Shown: positions 42,084 to 51,396 of the stretch, one piece after another
Numbering within the stretch: the stretch's first letter is position 1
Layout of the letters: every line of letters begins with the position of its first letter
NCBI RefSeq assembly: GCF_001633165.1
Contig: NZ_CP015418.1
Location: 2,914,001 to 2,978,000, forward strand
Source of the DNA: Rhodovulum sulfidophilum DSM 1374
Lineage (GTDB): Bacteria; Pseudomonadota; Alphaproteobacteria; Rhodobacterales; Rhodobacteraceae
DNA: 64,000 nucleotides
Reading direction: 5' to 3'
The notes under the pieces: generated by a model
What the model was told of the DNA's origin: nothing
The model's input: only the letters and a program-made list of their open reading frames with translations
Database searches by the model: none
Position numbers and translations under genes: made by a program

Positions 42084-43052
42084 ATGCAGATCGGCACCGA
42101 ACTCCTGATCTACGGCCTGATCTTCCTCTCGGTGCTGGCGCTGGTCGAGGGGCTGTACCTGACGCTTTTCGGCAAGTCGATCAGCCTGAACGCCCGGGTC
42201 AACCGGCGGCTCGAGATGCTGGAAAGGGGCCTCGACCGCGACCAGGTGCTGGAACAGCTCCGCAAGGAGATGACCCAGCACATGCGCGCCCGCGGCATCC
42301 CGCTTTACGCGCTTCTGGCCGAGCGGGCGCAGAAGGCCAATATCGCCTTCACCCCGCTGCAGCTGATCGCGGTGATGGTCGCGCTGTCGGTCCTGGCCTT
42401 CCTGGGATTGACGATCGGAACCGAAGCGGCCCTGCCGGTGCGCGCGCTGGCCTCGGTCGCGATCGGCGTCGGGGGCGTCTGCACCTGGGTCAACGGCAAG
42501 GCCAGCAAGCGGCTCGGGCTGATCGAGGAACAGTTGCCCGACGCGGTCGAACTGATGGTGCGCGCGCTGCGCGTGGGCCATCCCTTCGTCGCGGCCATCA
42601 ACATCGTCGCCAAGGAGGTGCCCGACCCGCTGGGCTCGGAATTCGGGGTGATCGCCGACGAGGTCGCCTATGGCCGGGATATCGGCGAGGCGCTGAAGGA
42701 TCTGGCCGAGCGGGTCGGGATGCAGGATCTGCGCTTTCTCGCGGTGGCGGTGACGATCCAGCAGCAATCGGGCGGCAATCTCGCCGAGGTGCTTGCGGGC
42801 CTCGCCAAGGTGATCCGGTCGCGCTTCAAGCTGTTCCGGCGGGTCAAGGCGATCACCGCCGAGGCGAAATGGTCGGGCATGTTCCTGTCGGGCTTCCCGG
42901 TCGCCGCGATCCTGATGATCTCGATCCTGAAGCCCGATTATTACGACGCGGTGAAGGAAACCGCCTTCTTCCTTCCGGCCGCCATCGCCGTTGCCGTCTT
43001 TCTGGTCGTGAACGTGATCTTCATGCGCGTCATGATCAACATCAAGGTCTGA
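42084..43052 (+). CDS. tadB: Tad pilus inner-membrane platform protein TadB
   Basis: A 322-residue inner-membrane protein with N-terminal hydrophobic spans (LLIYGLIFLSVLALVEGLYL; LIAVMVALSVLAFLGLTIG). The T2SSF/GspF-like cytoplasmic domain follows (LPDAVELMVRALRVGHPFVA, IQQQSGGNLAEVLAGLAKVI), and the C-terminus has two more spans. TadB and TadC form the platform on which the ATPase acts. The gene is 3 bp after cpaF and 11 bp before tadC. Confidence 0.95.
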   Translation: MQIGTELLIYGLIFLSVLALVEGLYLTLFGKSISLNARVNRRLEMLERGLDRDQVLEQLRKEMTQHMRARGIPLYALLAERAQKANIAFTPLQLIAVMVALSVLAFLGLTIGTEAALPVRALASVAIGVGGVCTWVNGKASKRLGLIEEQLPDAVELMVRALRVGHPFVAAINIVAKEVPDPLGSEFGVIADEVAYGRDIGEALKDLAERVGMQDLRFLAVAVTIQQQSGGNLAEVLAGLAKVIRSRFKLFRRVKAITAEAKWSGMFLSGFPVAAILMISILKPDYYDAVKETAFFLPAAIAVAVFLVVNVIFMRVMINIKV

Positions 43053-43063
43053 GGAGAGACCCC

Positions 43064-44053
43064 ATGGCCTTCGTCGATCTCGTCAATGGCTGGCTCACCG
43101 ACCGCCTCGGCCCGCTCGGTCCGCTGATCGCGATGGGGCTGCTCGGGCTCGGGCTGGTCGCGCTGTCGCTGCCGGTCTTCCTGCGGCGCCGGAGCGATCC
43201 GCTCGACAAGCTCAGGCGCCAGGTCCGCGCGGCCGAGACCGCCGGCGCCCGCGACCCGCAGGCAGCGCTGCGCCATGCCTCGGGACCCGACCGGCTCGAC
43301 CGCTTCTCGACCCTTCTCGAACCCCGGGACGAAAAGGCGCTCTCGGCCGCGCGGCTCAGGCTGATACGGGCCGGATACCGCTCGAAATCATCGGTGCGGC
43401 TGTTCCATTTCGCGCAATTCGCGCTTGGGCTGCTGTTTCTGGCCGCCGGGCTGGTCCATGCCTTCGTGCTGAATGCGGGCGGCAATATCGGCACATCCGG
43501 GGTCATCCTCTCGGTGCTGCTGCCCGGCGCGGTCGGATATTACCTGCCCAAATACTGGGTCGAACGGCGGCTGCAGAGCCGGCAGGAGGACCTCACCAAC
43601 GGCTTTCCCGACAGTCTCGACATGATGCTGGTCTGCGTCGAGGCCGGGCAGTCGCTCGACCAGTCGATCCTCCGCGTCGCCCGCGAATTGCGGCCGGGAT
43701 TCCCCGCCTTGGCCGCGGAATACGAGATCGTGTCGAACGAGCTGAAGGCCGGCAAGGACCGGGTACAGGTGCTGCGCGACATGTCCGAACGCTGCGGCAT
43801 CACCGATATCTCGTTCTTCATCACGGTGCTGATCCAGTCGGCGACCTTCGGCACTTCGATCGCCGATGCGCTGCGCGTATTTTCGGCCGAGATGCGCGAC
43901 AAGCGCGTCATGCGCGCCGAGGAAAAGGCGAACAAGTTGCCGACCAAGCTGACTTTGGGCACGATGATGTTCACGGTGCCACCGCTGCTCATCATCCTGA
44001 TCGGCCCCTCCATCTATGAGATCTACGACACGCTCCAGAACGCAGACTTCTGA
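43064..44053 (+). CDS. tadC: Tad pilus inner-membrane platform protein TadC
   Basis: A 329-residue paralogue of TadB. It has N-terminal membrane spans (LIAMGLLGLGLVALSLPVFL; FALGLLFLAAGLVHAFVLNA), a T2SSF domain (FPDSLDMMLVCVEAGQSLDQ, SFFITVLIQSATFGTSIADA) and a C-terminal hydrophobic segment (FTVPPLLIILIGPSIYEIYD). GAGGAGAG precedes the ATG at 43064. The 3' end overlaps the start of the next TPR gene by 38 bp. Confidence 0.95.
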   Translation: MAFVDLVNGWLTDRLGPLGPLIAMGLLGLGLVALSLPVFLRRRSDPLDKLRRQVRAAETAGARDPQAALRHASGPDRLDRFSTLLEPRDEKALSAARLRLIRAGYRSKSSVRLFHFAQFALGLLFLAAGLVHAFVLNAGGNIGTSGVILSVLLPGAVGYYLPKYWVERRLQSRQEDLTNGFPDSLDMMLVCVEAGQSLDQSILRVARELRPGFPALAAEYEIVSNELKAGKDRVQVLRDMSERCGITDISFFITVLIQSATFGTSIADALRVFSAEMRDKRVMRAEEKANKLPTKLTLGTMMFTVPPLLIILIGPSIYEIYDTLQNADF

Positions 44054-44621
44054 CCCCCTGCGCCGCGGCGCGGTGCTGGCCGCGGTCTTCTGCACCGCCT
44101 GCAGCGCGTCGGGGACGCTTTCGCCGGCCTATCGCGGCCTGCCCGCCCCGAACGGCGCGGCGCATCCGGCAACGGCGGTCGACGGGCTCGTCGTCGGTCA
44201 CCGTCTGATGGCGGCGGGCGAATACGACCTGGCGCTGAGGGCCTATTACCGCGCCGCGGCCGAGCACGGGCTGAGCGCCGATGTGCTGTCGGGCATCGGC
44301 TCGGCCAATCTCCGGCTCGGACGGCTCGGCCAGGCCGAGACCCAGTTGCGGCGCGCGATTTCCGCGAATGCGCGCTTCGTGCCGGCCTGGAACAATCTCG
44401 GCGTGGTGCTGATGGAAAAAGGCGAGCCCGGCGAGGCCCGGCGGGTCTTCGAGACCGCCTTCGCGCTGGACAGCGGCCGGTCCGAGGACATTCGCCGCAA
44501 TCTGCGGCTCGCTATCGCAAAGACAGAAAATCCCGACTATGATTCACCTCGGAACCAAGGCACCACCTTCGAACTGGTTCGGCGCGGCGAGGGCAGATAC
44601 CTGCTTCTGGCCCCGCCCTGA
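44016..44621 (+). CDS. TPR protein of the tad locus (TadD-like, first copy)
   Basis: A 201-residue protein with an N-terminal lipoprotein-like segment (GAVLAAVFCTACSASG) and two or three tetratricopeptide units (DLALRAYYRAAAEHGLSADV, LGRLGQAETQLRRAISANAR, AWNNLGVVLMEKGEPGEARR). TadD proteins are TPR lipoproteins needed for pilus assembly. The ATG at 44016 overlaps tadC by 38 bp; a shorter start after the tadC stop (for example GTG at 44070) would remove the basic N-region, so the exact start is open. A second TPR lipoprotein follows 27 bp downstream. Confidence 0.82.
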   Translation: MRSTTRSRTQTSDPLRRGAVLAAVFCTACSASGTLSPAYRGLPAPNGAAHPATAVDGLVVGHRLMAAGEYDLALRAYYRAAAEHGLSADVLSGIGSANLRLGRLGQAETQLRRAISANARFVPAWNNLGVVLMEKGEPGEARRVFETAFALDSGRSEDIRRNLRLAIAKTENPDYDSPRNQGTTFELVRRGEGRYLLLAPP

Positions 44622-44648
44622 GATCAGAGCGACCGAAAGGATGCCCCG

Positions 44649-45500
44649 ATGCGCCATCCCGTCCTGGCCCCGATCTGCGTCGCCCTGGCGGTGACCGTCT
44701 CGGCCTGCCAGAAACCCGGCGATACCGATGTCGACCGCGCCGTGCAGGACGTGCTGGCCAGCGACGAAAGCAGCCTGACCGGCATCATGATGACGGTTGC
44801 AGACCCCGATGAGGCGATCCGCTATTTCCGGCGGCTGCTCGAGGAGGATCCCGACAAGATCTCCGCCCGGCGCGGCCTCGCGCAATCGCTGATCCGGGCG
44901 CAGCGCCCGGCCGAGGCCGCCACCGCCTGGGCGGCCGTGCTGCGCCATCACGATGCGGGCAACGAGGACCGGGTGAATTACGCCGACGCCTTGATCCGGA
45001 TCGGCGAGTGGGACAAGGCCGAGGCCGAGCTCGACCGGATCCCGCCCACCTTCGAGACCTATCGGCGCTACCGGCTGGAGGCGATGGTGGCCGATGGCAA
45101 CGGCGAATGGGCGAAGGCAGACAGCTTTTACGAAACCGCGGCCGGGCTGACCACCAAACCCGCCGGGGTCTTCAACAACTGGGGGTATTCCAAGCTGACG
45201 CGCGGCGATTTCAAGGGCGCCGAGCGGCTGTTCGTGACTGCGCTGACCTACGATCCCGGGCTCTTCACCGCCAAGAACAACCTGGTCCTGGCCCGCGGCG
45301 CGCAGCGGAAATACGAGCTGCCGGTGGTCCGGATGACCCAGACCGAGCGCGCCCAGCTGTACCACACTCTGGCCCTGACCGCGATCAAGCAGGGCGACGT
45401 CGCCATCGGCAAGGGCCTTCTGGAACAGGCCATCGAGACCCATCCGCAGCATTTCGAGGCCGCGGTGCAGGCGCGTCGCGCGCTCGAGGCGCAGGGCTAG
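44649..45500 (+). CDS. tadD: TPR lipoprotein TadD
   Basis: A 283-residue lipoprotein (ICVALAVTVSAC, lipid on Cys20) with tandem TPR units (AIRYFRRLLEEDPDKISARR, RVNYADALIRIGEWDKAEAE, VFNNWGYSKLTRGDFKGAER). TadD acts at the outer membrane in secretin assembly or stability. It is well separated from the previous TPR gene and preceded by a GAAAGGATG-type RBS. The two adjacent TPR genes may have complementary roles, as only one is usual in minimal tad loci. Confidence 0.9.
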   Translation: MRHPVLAPICVALAVTVSACQKPGDTDVDRAVQDVLASDESSLTGIMMTVADPDEAIRYFRRLLEEDPDKISARRGLAQSLIRAQRPAEAATAWAAVLRHHDAGNEDRVNYADALIRIGEWDKAEAELDRIPPTFETYRRYRLEAMVADGNGEWAKADSFYETAAGLTTKPAGVFNNWGYSKLTRGDFKGAERLFVTALTYDPGLFTAKNNLVLARGAQRKYELPVVRMTQTERAQLYHTLALTAIKQGDVAIGKGLLEQAIETHPQHFEAAVQARRALEAQG

Positions 45501-45510
45501 GCCCTTGCCC

Positions 45511-46005
45511 ATGACCGCGGCGCTCTGGTTCCTGCCCTTCGCGACCCCGATCGCGCTTTGGGCCGCGCTCAGCGATCTCAGGACCATGACCATTCCCAAC
45601 CGGGCGGTGCTGGCCCTGGTCGCGGTCTATGCGCTGGTCGGGTTCGCGGCCCTGCCGCTTTCCCCCTGGGCCTGGCGCTGGCTGCATCTGGCGGTGGTGC
45701 TGGTGCTGGGGTTCGTGCTGAACCTGACCGGCGCGGTCGGCGCGGGCGATGCCAAATTCGCCGCGGCGATGGCCCCCTTCATCGCCCCGCCGGATATCGG
45801 CGCCTTCCTGCTTCTGCTGGCCGCGACGATCCCCGTAAGCTTCGTCGCGCATCGCCTGGCCCGGCGTGTCCCGGCGTTGCGCCAGGCGCTCTCCGGCTGG
45901 GCCTCCTGGGAGGCGCGCGACTTTCCGATGGCCCTCGCGCTGGGGCCGGCGCTGATCCTCTATCTCGGCCTGGCCGCCATCGGAGCGATGCCGAGCGCGA
46001 TCTAG
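45511..46005 (+). CDS. cpaA: Prepilin peptidase TadV/CpaA
   Basis: A small A24-type aspartic prepilin peptidase that cleaves and matures the Flp prepilin. The 164-residue polytopic protein has both catalytic aspartates: Asp22 in SDLRTMTIPN and Asp80 in the GxGD motif VGAGDAKFAAA. Several hydrophobic spans follow. The ATG at 45511 is chosen; a TTG six bases upstream is less likely. It starts 10 bp after tadD. Its substrate is almost certainly the flp product encoded at 35591. Confidence 0.92.
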   Translation: MTAALWFLPFATPIALWAALSDLRTMTIPNRAVLALVAVYALVGFAALPLSPWAWRWLHLAVVLVLGFVLNLTGAVGAGDAKFAAAMAPFIAPPDIGAFLLLLAATIPVSFVAHRLARRVPALRQALSGWASWEARDFPMALALGPALILYLGLAAIGAMPSAI

Positions 46006-46176
46006 ACGCGCCATCCGTACCGGCTGGCCATGGGGGCCGCGAGAGCGCAGCTCCAAAGCGCCCAGAGAACGGAACCAATCCAATAATTCACCCTGAAAAC
46101 ATAGGTTTTCGCCCCGAAATTACCGCAAACAGGCAGCAGTCTCGGCCCCGATAGCGCAGCCGTGTCCGGACCCGCC

Positions 46177-47487
46177 ATGCCCCTGCAAGCCCCGAAGCTC
46201 TCCGGGCCGCCCGCCCCCCGTTCGCTGGCCGAGATGCGGCTGCCGATGGTGATGATGCGCGACATCCTGCTGAAGACGGTTTTCCGCAAGGCGCTCGATG
46301 CCGTCAGCGGGATCGCGCGGGCGATCTGTCTTCCGGTGCCCGTCACGCAAGAGCTCGTCGACCTTGCCCGCAGCCAGAAACTGCTGGAGGCGACCGGGAC
46401 GCTGCATGCCAATTCGGGCGGCGAAATGGGCTATAAGCTGACCGAGGCGGGCAAGGCCTGCGCGCTCGATGCGCTGACCCAGTCGGAATATTACGGCGCG
46501 ATGCCGGTGCCGCTGGACGTCTATGCCGAACAGGTTCGCCGTCAGTCGATCCGCAACATTCGGATCACCCGCAGCCGGCTGACCGCGGCGATGGGCCATC
46601 TGATCCTGCCCGACGCGCTTCTGGACCAGCTGGGCCCGGCCGTCGGCGCCGGACGCTCGATTCTGATGTACGGCCCGCCCGGAAACGGAAAATCATCCAT
46701 TTCCAATGGCATATGCGACGCTCTTGAGGATCTGATCCAAGTTCCGCGCGCCATCGAATATGCCGGTCAGGTGATCACCGTCTATGACCCGATCGTGCAC
46801 AGCGCCACCGAAGCGCAGGAGGAAGACCCCACCGCGCTGCGCCGGGCCACGGGCCGGACCGACAGCCGCTATGTGCTTTGCCGCCGTCCCACCGTGATCA
46901 CCGGGGGCGAGCTGTCGCTGTCGATGCTCGACCTCGTCTACAACCCGACCGCCCGCACCTATCAGGCGCCGCTGCAACTGAAAGCCACCGGCGGCGTCTT
47001 CATCGTCGACGATCTGGGGCGTCAGGCCGAGCCGCCGCAAGCGCTGATCAACCGCTGGATCGTGCCGCTGGAGGAAAGCCGCGACATCCTCGCGCTGCAA
47101 TCGGGCGAGAAATTCGAGGTGCCCTTCGACACGCTGGTGATCTTCTCGACCAACTTCCACCCGAACGAGATCTTCGACCGCGCCGCGCTGCGCCGGATCT
47201 TCTTCAAGATCAAGCTCGACGGCCCCTGCCAGGAAGAGTTCCTGAAGATCTTCGCAAGCGTCGCCCGCAGGAAGGAGATGCCCATCGACGAAGACGCGCT
47301 GATCTACCTGCTGCGGGAGAAATACCCGACCATCGACAATGTCTATGCCAATTACCAGCCGGTCTTCCTGATCGATCAGATGATCGCGATCTGCGACTTC
47401 GAGGGGCTGCCCCGCCAGATGAGTCCCGAGCTGATCGATCGCGCCTGGGCCAACATGTTCGTCCGCGACGACCCCATCCTTCACTGA
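46177..47487 (+). CDS. AAA ATPase adjacent to the tad locus, function unknown
   Basis: A protein of about 436 residues. The N-terminal ~120 residues look like a winged-helix-type domain (LPMVMMRDILLKTVFRKALD, PVTQELVDLARSQKLLEATG, GEMGYKLTEAGKACALDAL). They are followed by an AAA domain with Walker A GPPGNGKSS, Walker B GGVFIVDDLGRQ and an arginine-finger-like RRIFFKIKLDG. A conserved-looking region between (ITVYDPIVHSATEAQEEDPT) may contact a client. A GTG at 46162 is an alternative start. It follows cpaA by about 170 bp on the same strand. It is not a standard Tad component and could regulate or remodel the pilus system; that is inference from position. Confidence 0.8.
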   Translation: MPLQAPKLSGPPAPRSLAEMRLPMVMMRDILLKTVFRKALDAVSGIARAICLPVPVTQELVDLARSQKLLEATGTLHANSGGEMGYKLTEAGKACALDALTQSEYYGAMPVPLDVYAEQVRRQSIRNIRITRSRLTAAMGHLILPDALLDQLGPAVGAGRSILMYGPPGNGKSSISNGICDALEDLIQVPRAIEYAGQVITVYDPIVHSATEAQEEDPTALRRATGRTDSRYVLCRRPTVITGGELSLSMLDLVYNPTARTYQAPLQLKATGGVFIVDDLGRQAEPPQALINRWIVPLEESRDILALQSGEKFEVPFDTLVIFSTNFHPNEIFDRAALRRIFFKIKLDGPCQEEFLKIFASVARRKEMPIDEDALIYLLREKYPTIDNVYANYQPVFLIDQMIAICDFEGLPRQMSPELIDRAWANMFVRDDPILH

Positions 47488-47594
47488 GCCCGCCCCTGGC
47501 GCCTCGCTTTTTGACCGAAAGGTCCGAATTCGGGCTTTCGGTCCGTCTGATTTTGAATAAGTTGCCCGGGTAAGTCAGACCTGCTGACCCGACA

Positions 47595-48665
47595 ATGCCG
47601 GAGACCTCCGTGGACACCAATACCCTTCCGGCCGTGTTCGACGGCCATAACGACGTTCTTCTGAGGCTCTATCGCGCCGGTGGCCCCAAGGCCGCCGAAA
47701 GCTTCGTGACCGGCGGGCCCGGCCATATCGACCTGCCCAAGGCGCGCGAGGGCGGGCTGGGCGGCGGGTTCTTCGCGGTCTATGTCCCCTCCGACGAGGG
47801 CGACACCGATCACGACGAGATGGCCCGCGACAGCTATGACCTGCCCCTGCCCGAGCCGGTGCCGCAGGACCACGCGCTGCAGGTGGCGATGACGCAGATC
47901 GCGACGCTCGAGCGGCTGCAAGAGCTGGGCGCGCTGAAGATCTGCCGCAGCGCCGCCGAGGTCCACATCTCGATGGTCGAGCACAAGCTGGCGGCCGTGC
48001 TGCACATGGAGGGGGCCGAGGCCATCGATCCCGAGCTGATCACGCTCGACGTGCTGCATGGCGCGGGGCTGCGCTCGCTCGGCCCGGTCTGGAGCCGACC
48101 CACGATCTTTGGCGAGGGCGTGCCGTTCCGCTATCCGTCCGACGGCAATACCGGCGGCGGGCTGACCGATCTGGGGGTGGCGCTGGTCCGGCGCTGTAAC
48201 GCACTGAAGATCATGCTCGATCTCTCGCATATGACGATGGCGGGGTTCTGGGATGTCGCGAAACACTCGGACGCACCGCTGGTCGCCACCCATTCCAACG
48301 CCCATGCGATCTGTCCCCATGCCCGCAACCTGACCGATGCCCAGCTCGACGCCATCGCCGCCAGCGACGGCATGGTCGGGCTGAATTACGCCACCGCCTT
48401 TCTCAGGCCCGACGGCCGCATGGTCGATACCGGCCTTGACGACATGCTGCGCCATCTCGACCATCTTCTGGACCGGCTGGGCGAGTCCCGGGTCGGGCTC
48501 GGCTCGGATTTCGACGGGGCATTGATCCCATCCGCGATCGGCACGGCGGCAGGCCTTCCGGCCCTGCGCCAGGCAATGGTTGCGCATGGTTACGGGCCCG
48601 AACTGATCGCGCGGATCTGCCAGGGCAACTGGCTGCGGGTACTGGAGAAGACCTGGGGACACTGA
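47595..48665 (+). CDS. M19 membrane-dipeptidase-family dipeptidase
   Basis: A zinc dipeptidase of the renal dipeptidase family that hydrolyses dipeptides, often with broad or D-residue tolerance. The 356-residue protein has the metal ligands HxD in FDGHNDVLLRL, the bridging Glu in HMEGAEAIDPE, and His residues in DLSHMT and THSNAHAI. The GLGSDFDG motif at the C-terminal side is also typical. There is no signal peptide, so it is cytosolic. A GTG at 47610 with GGAG 8 nt upstream is an alternative start. It lies 72 bp upstream of a dipeptide ABC importer, suggesting imported peptides are its substrates. Confidence 0.92.
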   Translation: MPETSVDTNTLPAVFDGHNDVLLRLYRAGGPKAAESFVTGGPGHIDLPKAREGGLGGGFFAVYVPSDEGDTDHDEMARDSYDLPLPEPVPQDHALQVAMTQIATLERLQELGALKICRSAAEVHISMVEHKLAAVLHMEGAEAIDPELITLDVLHGAGLRSLGPVWSRPTIFGEGVPFRYPSDGNTGGGLTDLGVALVRRCNALKIMLDLSHMTMAGFWDVAKHSDAPLVATHSNAHAICPHARNLTDAQLDAIAASDGMVGLNYATAFLRPDGRMVDTGLDDMLRHLDHLLDRLGESRVGLGSDFDGALIPSAIGTAAGLPALRQAMVAHGYGPELIARICQGNWLRVLEKTWGH

Positions 48666-48737
48666 CAGGCGCACCCGCGCCGCCCCGGACTACGCCACAA
48701 GACGACATAAGAACAACCAACAGAGAGGACGACCAAG

Positions 48738-50333
48738 ATGAATGCTTTCGCCAGGCTGCTCTCGGGCGCCGCGCTGACCGCGACGCTCGCCGCCACCGCC
48801 CCCGCGCTCTGGGCCGAGACGCCCGCCAACATGCTGGTCGTGGCCAACCGGATCGACGACATCACCACGCTCGACCCGGCCGAGAATTTCGAATTCGCCG
48901 GCGGCGACGTGCTGCGCAATGTCTACGGCCGCCTGGTGAATTTCGATCCGCTCGATTACGAGGCCGGCTACCAGCCCGATCTGGCCGAAAGCTGGGAGGT
49001 CAGCGAGGACGGCCGGAGCATCACCTTCACCATGCGCGAGGGCGTCACCTTCACATCGGGCAATCCGGTGACCGCCGAGGATGCCGCATTCTCGCTGCGC
49101 CGCGCGGTGCTGTTGAACCTCACGCCCTCCTTCCTTCTGACCCAGTTCGGCTTCACGCCCGACAATATCGACGAGACGATCCGGGCCGAGGGCAACACGC
49201 TGATCGTCACCACCGACAAGGCCTATGCCACCTCCTTCGTGCTGAACTGCCTGACCGCCACCATCGGCTCGATCCTCGACAAGAAGACGGTGCTGGAACA
49301 TGAGGTCGACGGCGACATGGGCCATGACTGGCTCAAGACCCATTCGGCGGGCTCGGCGGCCTACAGCCTGGTGGCCTGGAAGCCGAACGAATCCGTGACC
49401 CTGCAGGCCAATCCCGATTTCTATCAGGGCGCGCCCGCGATGAAGCGGGTGATCGTGCGCCATATCGCCGAAAGCGCGACCCAGCGGCTGCTGCTGGAAC
49501 GGGGCGATATCGACGTCGCGCGCAACCTCAACCCGCAGGATGTGCAGGGCCTTGACGGCGCCGAGGGCGTCCGGATCCAGGAAGAGCTGAAGGGCTACCT
49601 GATGTATGCCTCCTTCAACCAGAAGATCCCCGAGCTGCAGGATCCCAAGGTGCTGGAAGCACTGAAATACCTCGTCGATTACGAGGGCATGGCCAACAGC
49701 TTCCTCAAGGGCCAGTGGACCATCCAGCAGAACTTCCTGCCGCAGACCTATCTGGGGGCGGTCAAGGAAAACCCGTTCTTCTTCGATCTCGAGCATGCCA
49801 AGACGCTGCTTTCCGAGGCGGGCGTCGACGGGCTCGAGCTGACCATCGGGGTGCGCGACGTGCAGGAGCGGATGGAAATCGCCCAGTCGATGCAGAACAC
49901 CTTCGCCCAGGCCGGGATCGACCTGAATATCGAGGTCGGCACCGGCAAGCAGATCCTGGCCAAGTACCGGGCCCGCGATCTTGACGTCTATCTGGGCACC
50001 TGGGGCCCCGATTACCCCGATCCGCAGACCAATGCCTCGACCTTCGCCTACAACCCCGACAATTCGGCAGAGGCGCAGAATGGCGGCATCCTGGCCTGGC
50101 GGAATTCCTGGGACGCGGACGGGCTGACCGAGATGACCGAGGCCGCCGTGACCGAGCGCGACACTGCCAAGCGCATCGAGATGTATCACGAGATCCAGGC
50201 CCGGTTCCGCGAGACCTCGCCCTTCGTCATCATGTTCCAGGCCATCGAGCAGGACGGCCTGCGCGAGAATGTCGAGGGCTTCACCACCGGCCAGGCGATT
50301 GCCGATGCCAGCTACTGGAAGGTGACGAAGTAA
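48738..50333 (+). CDS. dppA: Dipeptide/oligopeptide ABC transporter, substrate-binding protein
   Basis: A 531-residue SBP_bac_5 family periplasmic protein with a Sec signal peptide (LSGAALTATLAATAPALWAE). Family markers are the N-terminal RIDDITTLDPAENFEFAGG, then YEAGYQPDLAESWEVSEDGR and the FTMREGVTFTSGNPVTAEDA segment. It captures peptides for the DppBCDF importer encoded directly downstream (dppB starts 1 nt after its stop). AGAGAGGA precedes the ATG. The ligand could be a dipeptide or a modified peptide; the M19 dipeptidase upstream supports dipeptides. Confidence 0.93.
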   Translation: MNAFARLLSGAALTATLAATAPALWAETPANMLVVANRIDDITTLDPAENFEFAGGDVLRNVYGRLVNFDPLDYEAGYQPDLAESWEVSEDGRSITFTMREGVTFTSGNPVTAEDAAFSLRRAVLLNLTPSFLLTQFGFTPDNIDETIRAEGNTLIVTTDKAYATSFVLNCLTATIGSILDKKTVLEHEVDGDMGHDWLKTHSAGSAAYSLVAWKPNESVTLQANPDFYQGAPAMKRVIVRHIAESATQRLLLERGDIDVARNLNPQDVQGLDGAEGVRIQEELKGYLMYASFNQKIPELQDPKVLEALKYLVDYEGMANSFLKGQWTIQQNFLPQTYLGAVKENPFFFDLEHAKTLLSEAGVDGLELTIGVRDVQERMEIAQSMQNTFAQAGIDLNIEVGTGKQILAKYRARDLDVYLGTWGPDYPDPQTNASTFAYNPDNSAEAQNGGILAWRNSWDADGLTEMTEAAVTERDTAKRIEMYHEIQARFRETSPFVIMFQAIEQDGLRENVEGFTTGQAIADASYWKVTK

Positions 50334-50334
50334 C

Positions 50335-51396
50335 ATGGCAGCCACCGGCAAGGCACAGGAAGGGCGCGTGCGCGCGCCCTTCCCTCCCCGCTGGGTGAAA
50401 CGGACGGGCATGACGCTGGGATCGATCGCGATCACCATGCTGGGCCTCTTGTTCGTCACCTTCCTGATCGGCCGGGTGATGCCCATCGACCCGGTGCTGG
50501 CCATCGTCGGCGAACGCGCAAGCCCCGAGGTCTATGCCCGCGTCCATCAGGAGCTCGGCCTCGACCGGCCGCTGATGGTCCAGTTCTGGTTCTATCTGCA
50601 GGACGTCCTCCGGGGCGATTTCGGGACCTCGCTGCTGACCGCGCGCCCCGTGTCGGAGGACATCGCCCGGGTCTTCCCGGCAACGCTCGAACTGGCGACG
50701 CTGGGCACGCTGATCGGCGTGCTTCTGGGCGTGCCCCTGGGCGTGCTGGCCGCCGTCCGGCGCGGGTCCTGGATCGACCAGGTCGCGCGCGTGGTAGCGC
50801 TGGTGGGCTATTCGATGCCGATCTTCTGGCTCGGGCTGATGGGCCTTCTGATCTTCTACGGCATTCTGGGCTGGGTCGGCGGGCCGGGGCGGCTGTCGAT
50901 CTTCTATGACGGCATGATCGAGCCGGTCACGGGGATGATCCTGATCGACAGCGCGCTGGCGGGCGACTGGACGGTCTTTCGCGACGCGGTCAACCATATC
51001 GTGCTGCCGGCGTCCCTGCTGGGCTATTACAGCCTTGCCTATATCAGCCGCATGACCCGCTCCTTCATGCTGGAACAGATGTCGGCCGAATATGTCACCA
51101 CCGCCCGGGTCAAGGGCCTGAGCGAACGCGCGGTGATCTGGAACCATGCCTTCCGCAACATCCGGGTGCAGCTGATCACGGTGATCGCGCTCAGCTATGC
51201 CGGGCTGCTCGAGGGCTCGGTGCTGACCGAGATCATCTTCGCCTGGCCGGGCATCGGGTCCTATATCACCAACGCCCTGCTCTCGGCCGACATGAGCGCG
51301 GTTCTGGGCGGCACCGTGGTGGTGGGGCTGGCCTTCGTGCTGCTGAACGTCTTTTCCGACCTGCTCTACAAGGTCTTCGATCCGAGGGCGAAATGA
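50335..51396 (+). CDS. dppB: Dipeptide ABC transporter permease (DppB type)
   Basis: A 353-residue permease with the DppB/OppB layout. It has an N-terminal span followed by a large periplasmic loop (PEVYARVHQELGLDRPLMVQ, LRGDFGTSL), then the binding-protein-dependent transport domain with the EAA-type loop TTARVKGLSERAVIWNHAFR. The mature spans include LGTLIGVLLGVPLGVLAA. It starts 1 nt after dppA and its stop overlaps dppC, so the operon is tightly coupled. Confidence 0.93.
   Translation: MAATGKAQEGRVRAPFPPRWVKRTGMTLGSIAITMLGLLFVTFLIGRVMPIDPVLAIVGERASPEVYARVHQELGLDRPLMVQFWFYLQDVLRGDFGTSLLTARPVSEDIARVFPATLELATLGTLIGVLLGVPLGVLAAVRRGSWIDQVARVVALVGYSMPIFWLGLMGLLIFYGILGWVGGPGRLSIFYDGMIEPVTGMILIDSALAGDWTVFRDAVNHIVLPASLLGYYSLAYISRMTRSFMLEQMSAEYVTTARVKGLSERAVIWNHAFRNIRVQLITVIALSYAGLLEGSVLTEIIFAWPGIGSYITNALLSADMSAVLGGTVVVGLAFVLLNVFSDLLYKVFDPRAK

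Noticed and set aside
40482-42767. 761-codon minus-strand open frame over the tad ATPase
   Set aside because: Antisense to cpaE, cpaF and tadB; composition is that of a reverse complement of coding sequence.
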